From the NCBI GenBank assembly GCA_021307315.1, contig JAJSPD010000012.1, forward strand, positions 682,001 to 746,000: a DNA stretch of 64,000 bases, written 5' to 3'. Under the pieces are notes generated by a model, which was given only the letters and a program-made list of their open reading frames with translations, was not told the DNA's origin and searched no databases. Positions 10,925 through 22,436 of this stretch are shown in pieces. This DNA comes from Bisporella sp. PMI_857. Lineage: Eukaryota; Ascomycota; Leotiomycetes; Helotiales; Helotiaceae. How positions within the stretch are numbered: the stretch's first letter is position 1; each line of letters starts with the position of its first letter. Position numbers and translations under genes: made by a program.

Positions 10925-12660
10925 TCATAAGCAACTGCTTTCTTCTCTTGATTTAACCCTATCTCCAGTTCTGCTTGTAAGATTTACCGCCACAGCATCG
11001 TTCATTAGATGATCGATGTTAGGCACAAAGATATTACAAGAAATAGGCAGGGGTCCAAAGGCAATTGAAGTCAGGAATATTGTCTGATATGCGTTTCCTC
11101 CAATGGCCATAATTTCTGATGTTAATCCAGGGACCGCGGCAACCGCACCCGGAATACCTCCTCCCGCGATAACGGTCATGTAGTTCACCACTGAGGAGAG
11201 TGGGAGACCAACCTGAATTATGGCGGCGGGAACCTCAATAGGAATGGTATGAGTAAGGCGGGCGGTTAGTGCCACTATGTAAACTGTAGACGCTACAGTT
11301 GAGATGGCAGATCGAATAGAACTAGCTAGACCAGCGGCTGTTCTAATCTCATTCTGGCCTCGAATTGCAGTGGCTGCTATGGGAAGCATTATGGCTTCAT
11401 TGTATCCGACCATAGTCACCGCCATGAACACAGGGGCCATAGCTGTCATTGGCGTTTCAAGGGTGCATACTGCCACCGCTAGAGACATGTCAGGTACGGG
11501 CTTTTTGAGGCGTATGGGCGCCTGCACCCGAGAAATAATGTTCCTGCAACCATTACACCACCAAGTATCTCTCCTACAGTGATTGCAATTCCGGCTAGAG
11601 ATCCAACCCAACCGGTCCACCTACCTATAAGTAATTTTTTATATTTTGAAGCAAACAGTCAGCCAACATAAGTCTACCATTGGCATAGACTACCGTGGTC
11701 ATAGCCGGCCAGATAATTGCTTGAGAATAATGCACACTCGGGCCAACAAGAAACCTAATAATAGCTACTACCAATCCCCATTCTTAAATAGATGAATAGA
11801 TACCGATAGCTCCTTAAGAGGAACCAGTGAGTTATAAACGGCGAGGATGGTGAGTAGCAATGTTCCAGATGATAGTGCTTATCACGGCGGCACTCTTCCA
11901 TGGGTATGCGCTTCCTCCCCACGACAATCCAAGGATAAAGCTTCTGGTAATCAGTGTTACCCTAAACAAGAGGGGCTTGGGGGATGAGATTACAAAGCTA
12001 GTCCTAAAGGTAGAGAAATTTCCCAATGAAGTTGAAAATTTTCAGTAACTCCCACCTACTCTTGCCTCTTTTTTCAACTTGAAAATTAGGAGGAAGTTAT
12101 AAAAAAAATTTTAAAAAAAAAAGTATACGAGACAAGTAACTCTATTGAGAATGATTAAAAAATAGTAACACCACAAAATAAGTAGGCAAACGTGGAACAA
12201 ACCAGAAAAGCAGTTGAAAACGTACCAGCATCAGTGTACAAGATAATGCACTTGATATCGCGGCACTTAGTCCAGCTGTGGGCATGCTGAATAAGAATAG
12301 AGCTCCATTTGCAGCAAATAGCCACTTCACAGGCGCCAACTCTCCTACAACAAAAGAATATGAATATCCTGTCGAAGCTGATAGTCCAATTAGTGTCTGA
12401 CCTCCGACGAGAGTTGGACTGTCGTTTGCTGTTGCGCCGATGATAGATCAATAACACCAAGCGCTACGCCAGAGATGAAAAGCCATCGCCGACCGAAGAT
12501 ATTAGTCAATCTATCCACGAGAGTACGGCCTAGTGCAAGACCCAAAGTATAGGTCAGAGCTGGCCATATATACTGTCCATGGCTAATAGCCTCGTTGGTT
12601 TGAGGGAGGACAGGAGTGATAAGCGCAACACCCGTCGGAAGCATCGGAGGATGCCAAATT
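10925..12660 (-). pseudogene. Decayed TRI12-family MFS transporter
   Basis: Read on the minus strand, pieces appear in family order but in different frames. First comes an N-terminal membrane part with the loop DRLTNIFGRRW (12644-12390). Next is a segment reading GLSASTGYSYSFVVGELAPVKW (12420-12290), then LGLSWGGSAYPWKSA (about 11940-11900). Last is a long C-terminal block with YNEAIMLP, GLASSIRSAIS and the closing FVPNIDHLMNDAVA (11500-10945). These are landmarks of fungal TRI12-type MFS proteins, which export small molecules across the plasma membrane. Frame changes near 12420, loss of sequence across the AT-rich stretch at 12060-12140 and further breaks near 11500-11620 make it non-functional. 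Individual frames still look coding, so decay is probably not ancient. Confidence 0.8.
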
Positions 12661-13464
12661 TAGGCCGTTTTGCCTGAAGAGGTTATAGGCCTAACTAAGC
12701 ATTTCTAGACCACCATTAAAACACCCCACCAACCAGGTTGTTGGTGTATTTGAGGTCAGTTCGCTATAAGCAATTTCGATTGTAGTGGAAAGGCACGCTG
12801 TCTCTGCTATTTTTGGCCAAACGCAACGCAAACACCTTGTCCAGTGCACTACCTCCAGAATGCAAGGAGAACTGTGGGATACTAATTAGAAGTGGCCTCC
12901 TCCTTGACAAAAAGCTCTACTGCCACAAGATTCGACATAGTTAATTATATTGAGTTGCGTATAGAGATCATACCAATGAACTTTTATAAAAGGTTGATTA
13001 CCAGAAGATGAAGGAGGTGTTAGTATATTTTTGATATTTTTAGCTGTTAATAGTTCTTGCCAAAATTTGGACCTGTATCGTGCACATATTCCCACATCTG
13101 GAGCTGCATCACGTGTAAATGGAAAAGGGGTTAAGCGAACCGGAAAGGGAGCAAATCGGCTTTAACACTTCCAGGAAGGCGCCAAGCATCGACGGAGGCG
13201 CAGCACGGATAACGATATCCAACAACAGCCAGCGCTCTTGAATTACTCGTTTCCTTTGGAGATTCGGTTTACTCCCTCAAACCATTCAAACAGCAAGTCA
13301 CCAAACAGAGGATATCTCGGCAAACCAAATCGCGTCACATGGAAATATGGCGCGATATGCCTATTGTCATTCTAGCCTTACGATTGAGAGCAGAACATGA
13401 TATCGGTGGCACAGAAGAAGATCAGCGTCGGATATTGGCTCACAAAGTAATCTATCAAATTGAA
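12661..13464. other. Intergenic
   Basis: Upstream flank of the MFS pseudogene and 3' flank of the EthD-like gene. AT-rich patches near 12940-13060. The plus-strand frame at 13339-13695 is the shadow of the minus-strand gene. Confidence 0.4.
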
Positions 13465-14339
13465 CTATTGAAAGAACTTCTTCTCTCCAAAACTACCCTC
13501 CAGAGACCACATACCAACCTCAAGTGGGTCCCTCAGATTAGCCAGTATCCTGTTCGTCCATTCCGAGCGACCAGCTTTGTTCAAAGTGTCCATCTTGATA
13601 TCGTCTATATCAAACTCGTGAATGGCAAAGAACTTAGGGGGTTCTTTGACCGCGAGATCCGCGGCTCGTGCTGGAAGTCCCTTGAGCGTTCTTGATTGCG
13701 TATTCGTTCTGTAGTACAGAAGCTTGTAGCGCGTTGTTCGAAGATAGCTGGGAACCGTGGCTAGTGCTGGGAGATGCTTTGTTGTGTCAACGCATAGGAA
13801 GCAGTCTGGAAACTGGAACACATACCTCTGTCCGGTACCAATCATCAAATTCTTGGTCTGATATATTATCGTTTGGAGTCAGACCTGCTGTCATGACCGT
13901 CTTTACTTTTCCTGAAGAACGTTACCCTCTGCTTGCGTATATTTACATTTGGACGTATACCTTCTTTTGTTGGCCCATTTGGGTCATATTTTTGAATTAA
14001 ACCATAGTATCGCACATCAATATCCACCAAATCATAGATCGGTCCTCCACCAGGCAATAGGTCGCTGTGTACTTTGATATTCTTAAATTCTTCTCCTTGC
14101 GTGAATCCAATATCCTCCATGGGATAAGTGACCATGTATGGCTTATCAGCGCTGGATGGATCTACATTCTTGTATCGTAGCGCAGACTTGATCCCGGAGG
14201 TCTCCACGATTTCCACAATGTGGTCTTCTTCGTACCATTTGATGTATTGCGCCTCGCCCAAATCCTTTGATGCGATTTTAGAAACCACATACAACATTCC
14301 TTGGCCGCTCATTTTGGGGGTCGGAGCCGGAGCCGCCAT
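13465..14339 (-). CDS. EthD-like dimeric alpha/beta-barrel protein
   Basis: Three exons on the minus strand, 14339-13961, 13911-13826 and 13776-13465, with two 49-nt introns (GTATAC...TTCAG, phase 1; GTATGT...AAAG, phase 0), encode 258 residues with no break. The first half carries GMLYVVSKI...YIKWYEEDHIVEI, and the second FDDWYRTEHLPAL...YLRTTRYKLL. These are two copies of the W-Y-x-E/T-E/D-H pattern of EthD/ferredoxin-like barrels, so the protein is probably a two-domain barrel. Fungal members are often found near polyketide or aromatic-degradation genes, but the reaction is unknown. An alternative start is the Met at 14312. It is one of the few intact genes in this accessory stretch. Confidence 0.72.
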
Positions 14340-14884
14340 TTGGTGGAGCGATAACTCTAAACGCTGATGGTAAGGCTGGCGATAGAACAGAGAAAGAGAC
14401 AACCTCTTGAAGACTAATTATGGGCTTTGGTACGATTTTGGTCAAGTCAGAATCGTCAATATGAATCAATCATTCAGCTTAGCTTGTCCTAGTCACTGCC
14501 CGCTGGCAACCTCAGGCTTCCGTGGTGGAAGAGTTTCGGATATTTTTGGTGACCTAGTCCAGTTAGTGTATCTCCGCCAATGCATAACCTGAAGCTACCC
14601 CGCACTAGCCCTGGAGCTTAGTAAACGAAACACCTTTTCTATCTTGCTTAAGTCCGATGATGGCCCATCAAAATTTTTCGAAAGCTATGCTGGATCTGAC
14701 TCGAGCTGATGAGCGGATATAGGTTTCCATTTTTTAGGCTCTCAAGAGTTCAAGTTTATGTCGTAGATTTCAAAACACATGAGTCTTGGTTGACTTTTTC
14801 TTTAGAAGTGAACTATTTATCTCCTCAAATATTGTATCAGTAGTAACCGCGTGATTGCGCCTCTAGTTCCCGCACATCAAAACT
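14340..14884. other. Intergenic, divergent spacer
   Basis: Lies between the minus-strand EthD-like gene and the plus-strand SDR pseudogene; it would be a shared promoter if the SDR was once active. No coding signal. Confidence 0.4.
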
Positions 14885-15666
14885 ATGAAGGACCTCAAAG
14901 GGAAAACAGCCGTAATTACTGGAGAGGCGACTGGTATTGGACTTGCTCTGGTGCTAGAGCTCACCAAAGGAGTAAAACTTATCCTGGCATCTACCAATAT
15001 GGACCGACTCCAAGAAGCTGCACGGAAAGTCAATGAATCAGGAGGCCAAGCGCTCCTAGTAGTCTGTGATGTTGCAGATTGTTCGCCCGCCTAAAACCTT
15101 TTCGATCAAGTCAATAAGAAATATGGCCAAACAGATTTACTATTTTGTAATTCTAGGGTTACGACAGGAGGACCTTTCATAGAGCACAGAGCAAGTGATC
15201 GGGCGTGGGTTTACGATGTAGTGCTTCAAGGGACAGTAAACTGTATCCAAAATTTTCCATCCAACCATGGCGAAAAAGAAGTCTGGACACATCATTCTGA
15301 CAGGAAGTCAAGCTAGGATAGTACCAAATTGGGTGACCGAACATGGTCCGTATACTTCAGCCAAAGCTACGGTACATGCATTAGGAACGGCTTTGAAACC
15401 GGAGGCTAAAAAGAATGGAGTCGGCGTTACTACTGTTACCGTGGCGGGGACATTGACGAGTATTCAAGAGCGAACGGAGCAAACCAGAAAGATATGGTAA
15501 CGAGGGACCAAAGGCCTCGAAGAAAAGAGAGGCAAGAAGAATACCAGCTGGTGATATAGCAGGGATGGTTGTCATCGACGTGAATAAGAATGAAGCGTGG
15601 GTTGTGACTCATCCTGAGCTGATAACTGTCACAAAAGCCTGTTGTGACAGAATTCTTACTTCTTAG
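14885..15666 (+). pseudogene. Short-chain dehydrogenase/reductase, broken
   Basis: Starts with MKDLKGKTAVITGEATGIG, the NAD(P)-binding TGxxxGIG motif at residues 12-19, and reaches DVADCSPA before an in-frame TAA at about 15092-15094. The same frame continues coding-like (NLFDQVNKKYGQTDLLFCN) to about 15260. The frame then shifts to KSGHIILTGSQ...YTSAKATVHALG, which contains the YxxxK active-site motif (YTSAK). A second shift near 15498 leads to a tail ending at the TAG at 15664-15666. One stop and two frameshifts, with no plausible introns at these points, argue for a pseudogene. Total length of about 255 codons fits an SDR. Confidence 0.82.
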
Positions 15667-16083
15667 ATAGATGAAAATTTGAGACTGCCCTGTTAGGATA
15701 ATACGTTTATATTCCTATTTTTTGTTCGTCCATGGCTTTCTGCGCCTCTCATAAACTTGAGTTGTCTCTTATTTCTCAATGTTTAAAAGGGAAAGGTTGT
15801 CATCTTTTCAACATGTAATACACAACCTCTTTCCCACGAAAGGGTTATAACTTAGACGACGGCGGTGATTGTTTGGCTGATTTATTTTATTGTTCGAGAT
15901 TATTCACTGCCAAATACGAGAAAGGGTTTTGTTCCGTGCCTTTTCGCAAATTCTTCGCTCTGGCCATTTCTTGAACAGTTTCATCTCAAGACAAGTCACA
16001 TCTGTTGGACCGAAACAGTGCCAAACAAAGCATTAGAGCATTACTCAGAAGAAATAACACCTGTCTAAAACACGAAAGTCAAG
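15667..16083. other. Intergenic
   Basis: No coding signal. T-rich near 15720-15790; contains the leader of the small gene at 16084. Confidence 0.45.
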
Positions 16084-16533
16084 ATGAACCTCTCGGCCGA
16101 GTGCAAATGCACCCCTCCCACCTTGACAGACCGGCCTGGAACCACCTGCCCAAATTGCGGACACGCTTCTCGATCCGAGGCAAATTCCACGACCACTTCT
16201 TCAGTAGAAGACACGCCCGCACAAGCTATCACTCTCGCTTCCACACGCCGCGCTCCACTCTCCGACAACCGCGCTGCCGTGGTCGTTCCTATCCTCCATC
16301 CTATCCCGTATCGAAGCTCTGCGACCAGGCGACCTCCCCTCGATCTTGAACAAGATTGCGAGGCTTGGGGGTTAGCCGCATTGATGGAGGAAATGGAAAA
16401 GGAAAAGGAAAAGGAAAAGGCTGAGAAGGCTAAGAGAGCTGTCGATGAGGGTAAGGATAGCAATAGGGGGGAGCGGGTCTTGGAGGGAGATATTGAGCAG
16501 GAGAAGAAGGCTAAGGAGAGTGGTGAGAAGTAG
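16084..16533 (+). CDS. Hypothetical protein with Lys/Glu-repeat tail
   Basis: Intronless frame of 149 residues; not recognised. The N-terminal 30 residues contain CxC and CPNC pairs (Cys8, Cys10, Cys22, Cys25) that could form a small zinc knuckle. The middle is Ser/Thr/Ala-rich, and residues 102-149 are highly charged with an EKEKEKEK tract, probably helical. There is no signal peptide or membrane segment. A dispersed repeat begins about 10 bp after the stop codon. It is kept as a real gene because the Cys motif and codon pattern look non-random, but it could be a chance frame. Confidence 0.5.
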   Translation: MNLSAECKCTPPTLTDRPGTTCPNCGHASRSEANSTTTSSVEDTPAQAITLASTRRAPLSDNRAAVVVPILHPIPYRSSATRRPPLDLEQDCEAWGLAALMEEMEKEKEKEKAEKAKRAVDEGKDSNRGERVLEGDIEQEKKAKESGEK

Positions 16534-16543
16534 TGTGAGCACT

Positions 16544-16668
16544 AGTAATATATGATATATTGAGCCCCAAAATGGAATACTATACCCTACGCAATATGAG
16601 ATTTCAAATAGCCATACGTATCACGGCAATATCTGCAATCTTCAATTGTTATTTCGTGATGTCGCAAC
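16544..16668. repeat. Dispersed repeat, copy A
   Basis: Shares an extended, collinear match with 40601-40732; both contain GCAATATGAGATTT followed by similar sequence to a GCAATCTT block and a terminal CAAC. The two copies differ mainly by C/T and G/A changes, with this copy less AT-rich. Confidence 0.6.
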
Positions 16669-17033
16669 TGTTCTTAACATAATTCAACGACACCTCCGAC
16701 GGCTGTGGCCGGCCATTTTCCTTAGGGATCCTCAGATAGCGCGGATATTTGAAATGTGAGAGGCGGATTTAAACAATTATTTGCGGACCTTTCTTTCCTC
16801 CAATAGGCATCTAGAGTAGAGGAATCTCCCCCCCCCCCCAAAAAAAAGCTGGCTCGAGAAGAGGCATGTAAGAGTGAATAAGACAGACCGGTTATCCATA
16901 GGCATCAAATTACTCGAGATCGCAGTGAACAAACTTAAGAGAACAATCCGCCTCTCTCTTTCACCTACTTTCCATAATAACCTCAATAAAGGAATTTCTT
17001 TATGGTGTGAAACTCTGCAAACTAGTGGGATAA
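16669..17033. other. Intergenic with C/A homopolymer
   Basis: No gene was recognised. A poly-C run followed by poly-A lies at 16829-16847. Confidence 0.4.
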
Positions 17034-17310
17034 TCAAGCGACCTGTTCGAATCGCAGGTGCCTCAAGTGGTGTAATTGATCGATTTCGCTCCATTGAAGA
17101 TTTTGCAGCTGATCCGACCATTGACGTAACTTTTGGTAACTGGAGTAAGTACAAGTATCTGGAGAAAAAATTTCTTCTGTTCAGCACAGCCAAGACTATG
17201 TTCGTAATTTTCTTTGAGGGGGACGCTTACTGTCTTGAATCATCATTAGTGAATGATATCAGCATGGCTTCTCGAGGATCAGAGAAAGCTGATCGGCTGG
17301 CATCGCCACA
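17034..17310 (+). pseudogene. N-terminal fragment of an AtuA-like (DUF1446) protein
   Basis: A coding stretch reads KRPVRIAGASSGV followed by IDRFRSIEDFA and DVTFGNW, the conserved beginning of fungal AtuA-like proteins. It stops at an intact phase-1 donor (GTAAGT at about 17144). A plausible acceptor near 17248 resumes with a frame giving GSEKADRLAS, which fits the next conserved block. Beyond about 17310 similarity disappears and pyrimidine-rich sequence follows. The start Met is not clear. Family knowledge: bacterial AtuA takes part in acyclic terpene use; the fungal reaction is unknown. A C-terminal piece of the same family lies at 30767-31473. Confidence 0.7.
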
Positions 17311-18572
17311 GCATAGGCGGCTACCCAATTTTTCTGTTTTTATGCACCGGCCCATTCCTGCGTCTTACTTCGCAGTGTTTTACGCCATTATTTGCGTTTT
17401 GCCTACGGCTTCGTCTCTATAAATAACCTTATTTGCCTCTCACTTTCACACCTTTCCTCCTCTGTTTTCTCCTCTATCTTCTCTCTCTGTTTACCTATCT
17501 CCTTACAAGACTTCCTTTCTCGTTTCTACTCTAATCCCTACATCCGTGCATACATAACTCCTTACGCTATAGCACTGAGGGGGGCCAAAGGATATTAAAG
17601 AGGATTAAATCCGGACAAGCAAATAGATGCAGCTACCAAGAAATAAATTCTTCAAGAACAGGTTGTGAGAGTTCTACATTATCTTACTCATTTATCAAGT
17701 AAAACGCAGGATTCTTGTTATCTGTTGTCCCAATCAAAACATTCTCTTTGTACGTCAACCTTTAACTACCTAAGCTGTCTTATATCCTTTATGCGGTCCG
17801 GGTCTCTGTCCGCTACTGAGTTGAGTGTACACAAGTTTCTCTACTACTCTTGAGGTACAAGACCGTCTCGTACAATCTGACGGGCTCGCTTAATTTAGCT
17901 CCGTGATTAGCGCGCTATTAATCCTCCCCTAGAGAGACGTAGGCGAGCTTTAGCTAGAATCATATGTATCACTATCGTCCTTCGGCGCCGCGACACTACT
18001 GTCGACTCTGTGATAGTTTCGCCATTGTATGACATCGAGGGGACTAGATCCCGTTGGTTGGCTTCGAGGCACTATGGGTCTCGCGGCCGGTCGAGGTCGA
18101 TGATAACTTCTTCAAAAGGAAGTTGAGTTCGGACAGGGCGATTTGTACTCGGTGGGCCCCTAATTTAGAACACCTTAGATTCCAACTATCTGAGGAGATT
18201 GGGGATTGGGCGAGAGGGATTTCCTGCCTAGTTGCTTGGGAATATGTAAATTGGCACTTTGAGGTTCAATACTAAGCGATTAATACCATAATTACGCTGG
18301 TGAATGAGTAATGAGTTAATCAAGGTCTTGAAAACCATCGTTGGGTGATTGGCTTGAAGTGTTTAAAATGATTTTTGGGAATCGGATACTGCGGCTACAA
18401 AGCAGAAGTCAGGGCCGTGATGGTGGCGGTGTGGCTGAAGTTGGCACTGTCTAGATTCAAATGATCTCAATCTTCGTGTCACGGAAGCTGAGTCACTGCA
18501 ACTACAACACACTGGAGCTCTAAATATGCTGCCTTTCTGCCTGTCTCGAGTTTCAAATTTCATTGATTAATC
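17311..18572. other. Intergenic, pyrimidine-rich then unassigned
   Basis: 17420-17530 is a C/T-rich tract. 17640-18570 has only short chance frames. Could contain old transposon sequence; nothing recognised. Confidence 0.4.
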
Positions 18573-20697
18573 ATGGAGATACTTGATAATTTCCGACCGA
18601 CATCCCTGACTTTCCCAACGATACTTGTCGGCACTCTACTAGGCTCGCTTGTGTGCGCTGCAAACATGTATTTTGGCATGCAAGTTGGCAGCATCAACAC
18701 CATGTCACCGTCTACGGCTCTCATCTCGTTCGCCATCTTCAAAAGCTCTAGTCACTGGCTAGCACACGTTTTCACACCTGCAGAAAATGTTGTGGTTCAG
18801 ACCATGGCTTCCTCCATAGCGGGCATGCCAATCGCAGCCAGCATGCTGAGCGTCATCTCTGCTTTCGAGTTTCTCAGATGGCCAGAGGAGGGGGGCCAGC
18901 GGCGCTTCTCTGTTACTGAGTTGATTTTATGGTCGCTAGGAGTGTCCTTGTTTGGAACTGTCTTTGCTGCTCCTTTTCGCAAATACTTCCTCCTGCGGGA
19001 GCGTCTGCGATTTCCTGGCGGCTTTGCCACAGGCGTCCTTATCGGGGCGCTTCACAATGATGGCGAGATTGCCTATATTGCTAATTTGGATAAGAAGGGT
19101 TTACCCTTTATGGATTCACATCGTTCGATCGCTCCAGCTACTGAGGATGCCGAGGATAATGAACCTGATCAGTCTGAAACACCAGGTCATTTTTCGCAGG
19201 CCGGCAGCGTAACAACCATTCTTAAAGCTTTCGGTGGTGCCGCCATCTATGTAAGCCGCTCTGCCTAAAGGAGAATTCGTCGGGTTTTAACTTGTTCAGG
19301 TATTCGTCTCATACTTTGTTCCTATATTAAACGCGCTTCCAGTCTTTGGAACTGCCGCGGCTGATGACTGGCTTTGGTTCCTAACATTGTCTCCGGCATT
19401 CACAGTTTTTGGGATGATATTGGACCTATCTGTTGCTAACTCTATGGTATTTGAGGCTGTTCTGGGCTGGGGAATTCTCTCCCCAATTGCCAAGACCTAT
19501 GGATGGGCGCCAGGCCATGCTACCGATATGGAGACTGGCGTTCGTGGTTGGCTCATTTGAATTAGCATAGCCTTCTTGCTTGGCGAATCCATAATTAGAG
19601 TCCTCCGTGGGCTCATAAGCATTACTCTGAACCTCTGTGGTAGTATTCGATCTCAACGTCGTGTCCCGAGTGGAGGACTCCTGATTGGAGAAAACACTAC
19701 ATGCGACAGCAACACGCCGCTGCTAGTCCCAACCTTACATCAAACGCGGGACAATAATCTTGTTTCCAGCAGGACAGTCTTGAATTGGCTGCTGCTATCG
19801 GCTTCCCTCTGCGCTATTTGCATATACTTTGTCTTCGGTCGGGAAATACCTCTCTATCTTATTATCGCACCTGTTGCCATAGCATTTCCACTTTGCCTTG
19901 TTGTCATCCAGTCAACTGGCGAGACAGATACTGTACCATCAAACAGTCTTAGTACGTTTCCTCACTATCTGTTATTCTCGCGATACTAATGTATGGAGGC
20001 AATGCTTGCCAGTTTTTGTTTCTTCTCATGGTATCCGAAGGTGCTGCGACCAAGCTGCCACAATGATTGCTGGGGCTATTACGGAAGCCGGATTGTGGCA
20101 ATCTGCCGTTTTGATGACAGACCTCAAGACGGCCTACCTCGTCCGAGCCTCTCCGAGAGTCATGTTTCACGCACAGATACTCGGGTCCTTGATAGGATGT
20201 TTCATAGGCAGTGCTATCTATCGATTCGTCACTGCCGTATACAGCATTCCGAGCAAAGAGTTCTTTATCCCGCTCGCTCACATGTGGGTAAACACAGCCC
20301 GACTCGCCAACGGGGGCGATCTTCCTAAAGGAGTCATGCCATTTGCTCTTACAGCATTCTTTATATCGGCCTGCCTGCGTGTCATCAATCTTTCAGCGGG
20401 ACAACAGCGTTGGAGAACTTGGGTGCCCAGTGGGGTTGCTATTTCCATTGGTAATATTGAAATTGCAATTCGTGTCCATGTCGCAGTCCGAACTGACCTG
20501 CCGCAGGTATGTATGTCCCCCCATCGGTAACACTGGCGAAGCTTATTGGCGCTGGGCTGCGATTGTACTTCATGCAAAGGTGGGCAGTTTCTGAGCTAAC
20601 GCTAATGGCTGCTGCGACGGGCTGCATCCTGAGTGAAGGAACCTTGGGATTTGTTCCCATGGCAATGGCGGCGTTGGGTATCCCGCGGTTCATGTAG
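18573..20697 (+). pseudogene. Oligopeptide transporter (OPT family) with one premature TGA
   Basis: Exons 18573-19250, 19300-19951, 20013-20450 and 20507-20697 join in frame over introns of 49, 61 and 56 nt, all with good donors, branch sites and acceptors. The result is 653 codons, full OPT length. Early text reads ANMYFGMQVGSINTMSPSTAL, typical for OPT transporters, and membrane segments fill the rest. SGVAISIGMYVPPSVTLAKLIGA spans the last intron and matches the conserved C-terminal transporter motif. The only defect is TGA at 19558-19560 (codon 313), where a Trp codon would fit (GWLI-stop-ISIAF). If not a sequencing error the product is halved. Family role: proton-coupled uptake of small peptides or metal chelates. 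Confidence 0.82.
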
Positions 20698-21074
20698 ATC
20701 GATAACGGCTGTAATTTTGAGACTCAAAATGCGCTATGCGATGGAGTTAGGCGGGTATCTAGTGGTGTGGTGCGCATATAAAGAGGGGCGGGTAGGTACC
20801 CTTGTTTCCGTACCGCCTAGACTAAACGCTACCTCACTGACTCCTTTAGATTCCCCCACCCCCACAAACTATGGTGGGTAAATACCGTTTCTTCGATGAA
20901 TAGGCCTGATCCTACACAGCTTGCAGAGCCTCATTTCATAAGGTCACTTGTAGGCCCTTCTATTCATATTCGAGTGTTAGATTTAGTGCAGAAAAACACT
21001 GAACCAATTTCCAACCTGACTCCGCATTTGAAAACCTTGCCAGCGGATCGTTCCACAAGTAACCTTCGCCGAAC
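20698..21074. other. Intergenic
   Basis: Short spacer between two plus-strand genes; no coding signal. Confidence 0.4.
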
Positions 21075-22436
21075 ATGCTGACCTCATCGATATGGTTCCT
21101 TAATGAGCTAGAGCTCTACAAGCAAGTGAAACCATATCGCCTAGATTTTGATCCTGAAGATGACGATTTTCCTCGCACAAACGTGGACCGAGTTGAAATA
21201 CCAGGCGTCCCTATTCACGACATCCGGGGCAACGAAGGCCAATTGGCATTTCCAAAGTGCGGCTTCAGTGTCCTACACATGCCGTCGCCCTTAACCACAC
21301 TCGATTATGATGATCAGAAATTAGTAGCCGACCACTACTATTCATATATTGAGAAGGCTGTCCAGGAATTTAGCGTGAAATTCAACCCAGGTGCAAAAGT
21401 TGTTGCGCTCGATCATAAGGTAAGACTGATTCCCTAGAATCAATGCAAAAGAAAAAAAAAGAAAGAGAACAAAAAGTGTTGGAATGCATGTACATAGTTT
21501 CACGCGTTCCATATTGCGAGGATTGTGGGTCTCCTACTATCTATATAACTACCTGGCAATAGGCCGTAGCTTAGAAGAATAAACGAATATCATAACCACA
21601 CCAGCAAGAGCGTAGTCACAGCTACTACGCCTTTTGCTACGTGGTAGGTATTCCGACAAAAAGAAAGAGAAAAAAAATACAAACCCGCCACTTATTTGTA
21701 GTAGAGTTACAGGTGCGAAAACGACACGCCACCTTTCCAATTTCTAACGGCAAGAACTACTCTGATCCCCAGCCCGTCATGGTTGCCCACGTCGGTAAGT
21801 TGTCCCTTGCAGTCATAATGTAACAAACAAAATAGTTCGGCCCCTAATTGCTAAAGCGCTTGACAGATTGGACACCGCAAACCAATGAAAAAAAGCTCCG
21901 GCTCACAGTGGGAGATGAGAAGACTCAGTCAATCTTGGTTGGCCAGTATCAATTCTGCCAGTTTGTTTCAACGAGCTCATAGTCTCTCATTTCTCATGTC
22001 TTGTCGCCCGTTAACATACTGTATTGAACTAGTGCTTGGCGCCCAATCTTCGGACCTCTTAGGGACTATCCCTTAGCTGTTTGCGATTATTCTACAGTTA
22101 ATCCCGGAAACGACTACGAGGTAACTGACGATGTCTACGAGAACCACGGGTGTTGACGAAAACTACACGGTTTATAATAGACCTGGACATAAATGGTATT
22201 ACCTTAGCGACCAACAAGCTACTGAAATCTTACTTTTCAGGCAGTATGACAGCACTGTTGGGCTTATGTCTGGTACGTCTCTGCCATTTACCATCAGCCA
22301 TGATATTCTAATCGAGTCTCGCTGACTGCTTGTTTCAACAGGAATTCCTCATTGTGCTATTCCTAACCCTATTCATTCAGAGCATGTGTTGGCAAGGCAA
22401 AGCATTGAGGTTGAACTGGTGGTTTATTGGCCATAA
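21075..22436 (+). pseudogene. GA4-desaturase/CmcJ-like oxygenase-family protein with one frameshift
   Basis: Exons 21075-21419, 21713-21794, 21867-21945, 22033-22272 and 22342-22436 assemble into about 270 residues of the fungal GA4-desaturase/methyltransferase CmcJ-like family. Landmarks in order: FLNELELYKQVKPY, IHDIRG, FSVLHMPS, RKRHATFP, AWRPIFGPLRDYPLAVCD, HKWYYLSDQQ, SGIPHC and ARQSIEVELVVY before TAA. Exon 4 contains one frame change at about 22147-22150, between DVYENH and ENYTVYNRPG, consistent with a single inserted G. The first intron is 293 nt, far longer than the others (69-87 nt). Family members are often found in secondary-metabolite clusters and are thought to be oxygenases or isomerases; the substrate is not predictable. 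Confidence 0.78.

Noticed and set aside
13339..13695. 118-residue plus-strand frame
   Set aside because: It lies opposite the EthD-like gene, whose exons and splice sites are consistent; the plus frame has no family features.
16829..16847. Poly-C followed by poly-A
   Set aside because: A simple homopolymer junction, also seen at 57526; no evidence of function.
20451..20506. Apparent frameshift in the OPT gene near 20450 and another near 19950
   Set aside because: Both are explained by ordinary introns (56 and 61 nt) with good branch sites; only the TGA at 19558 remains.
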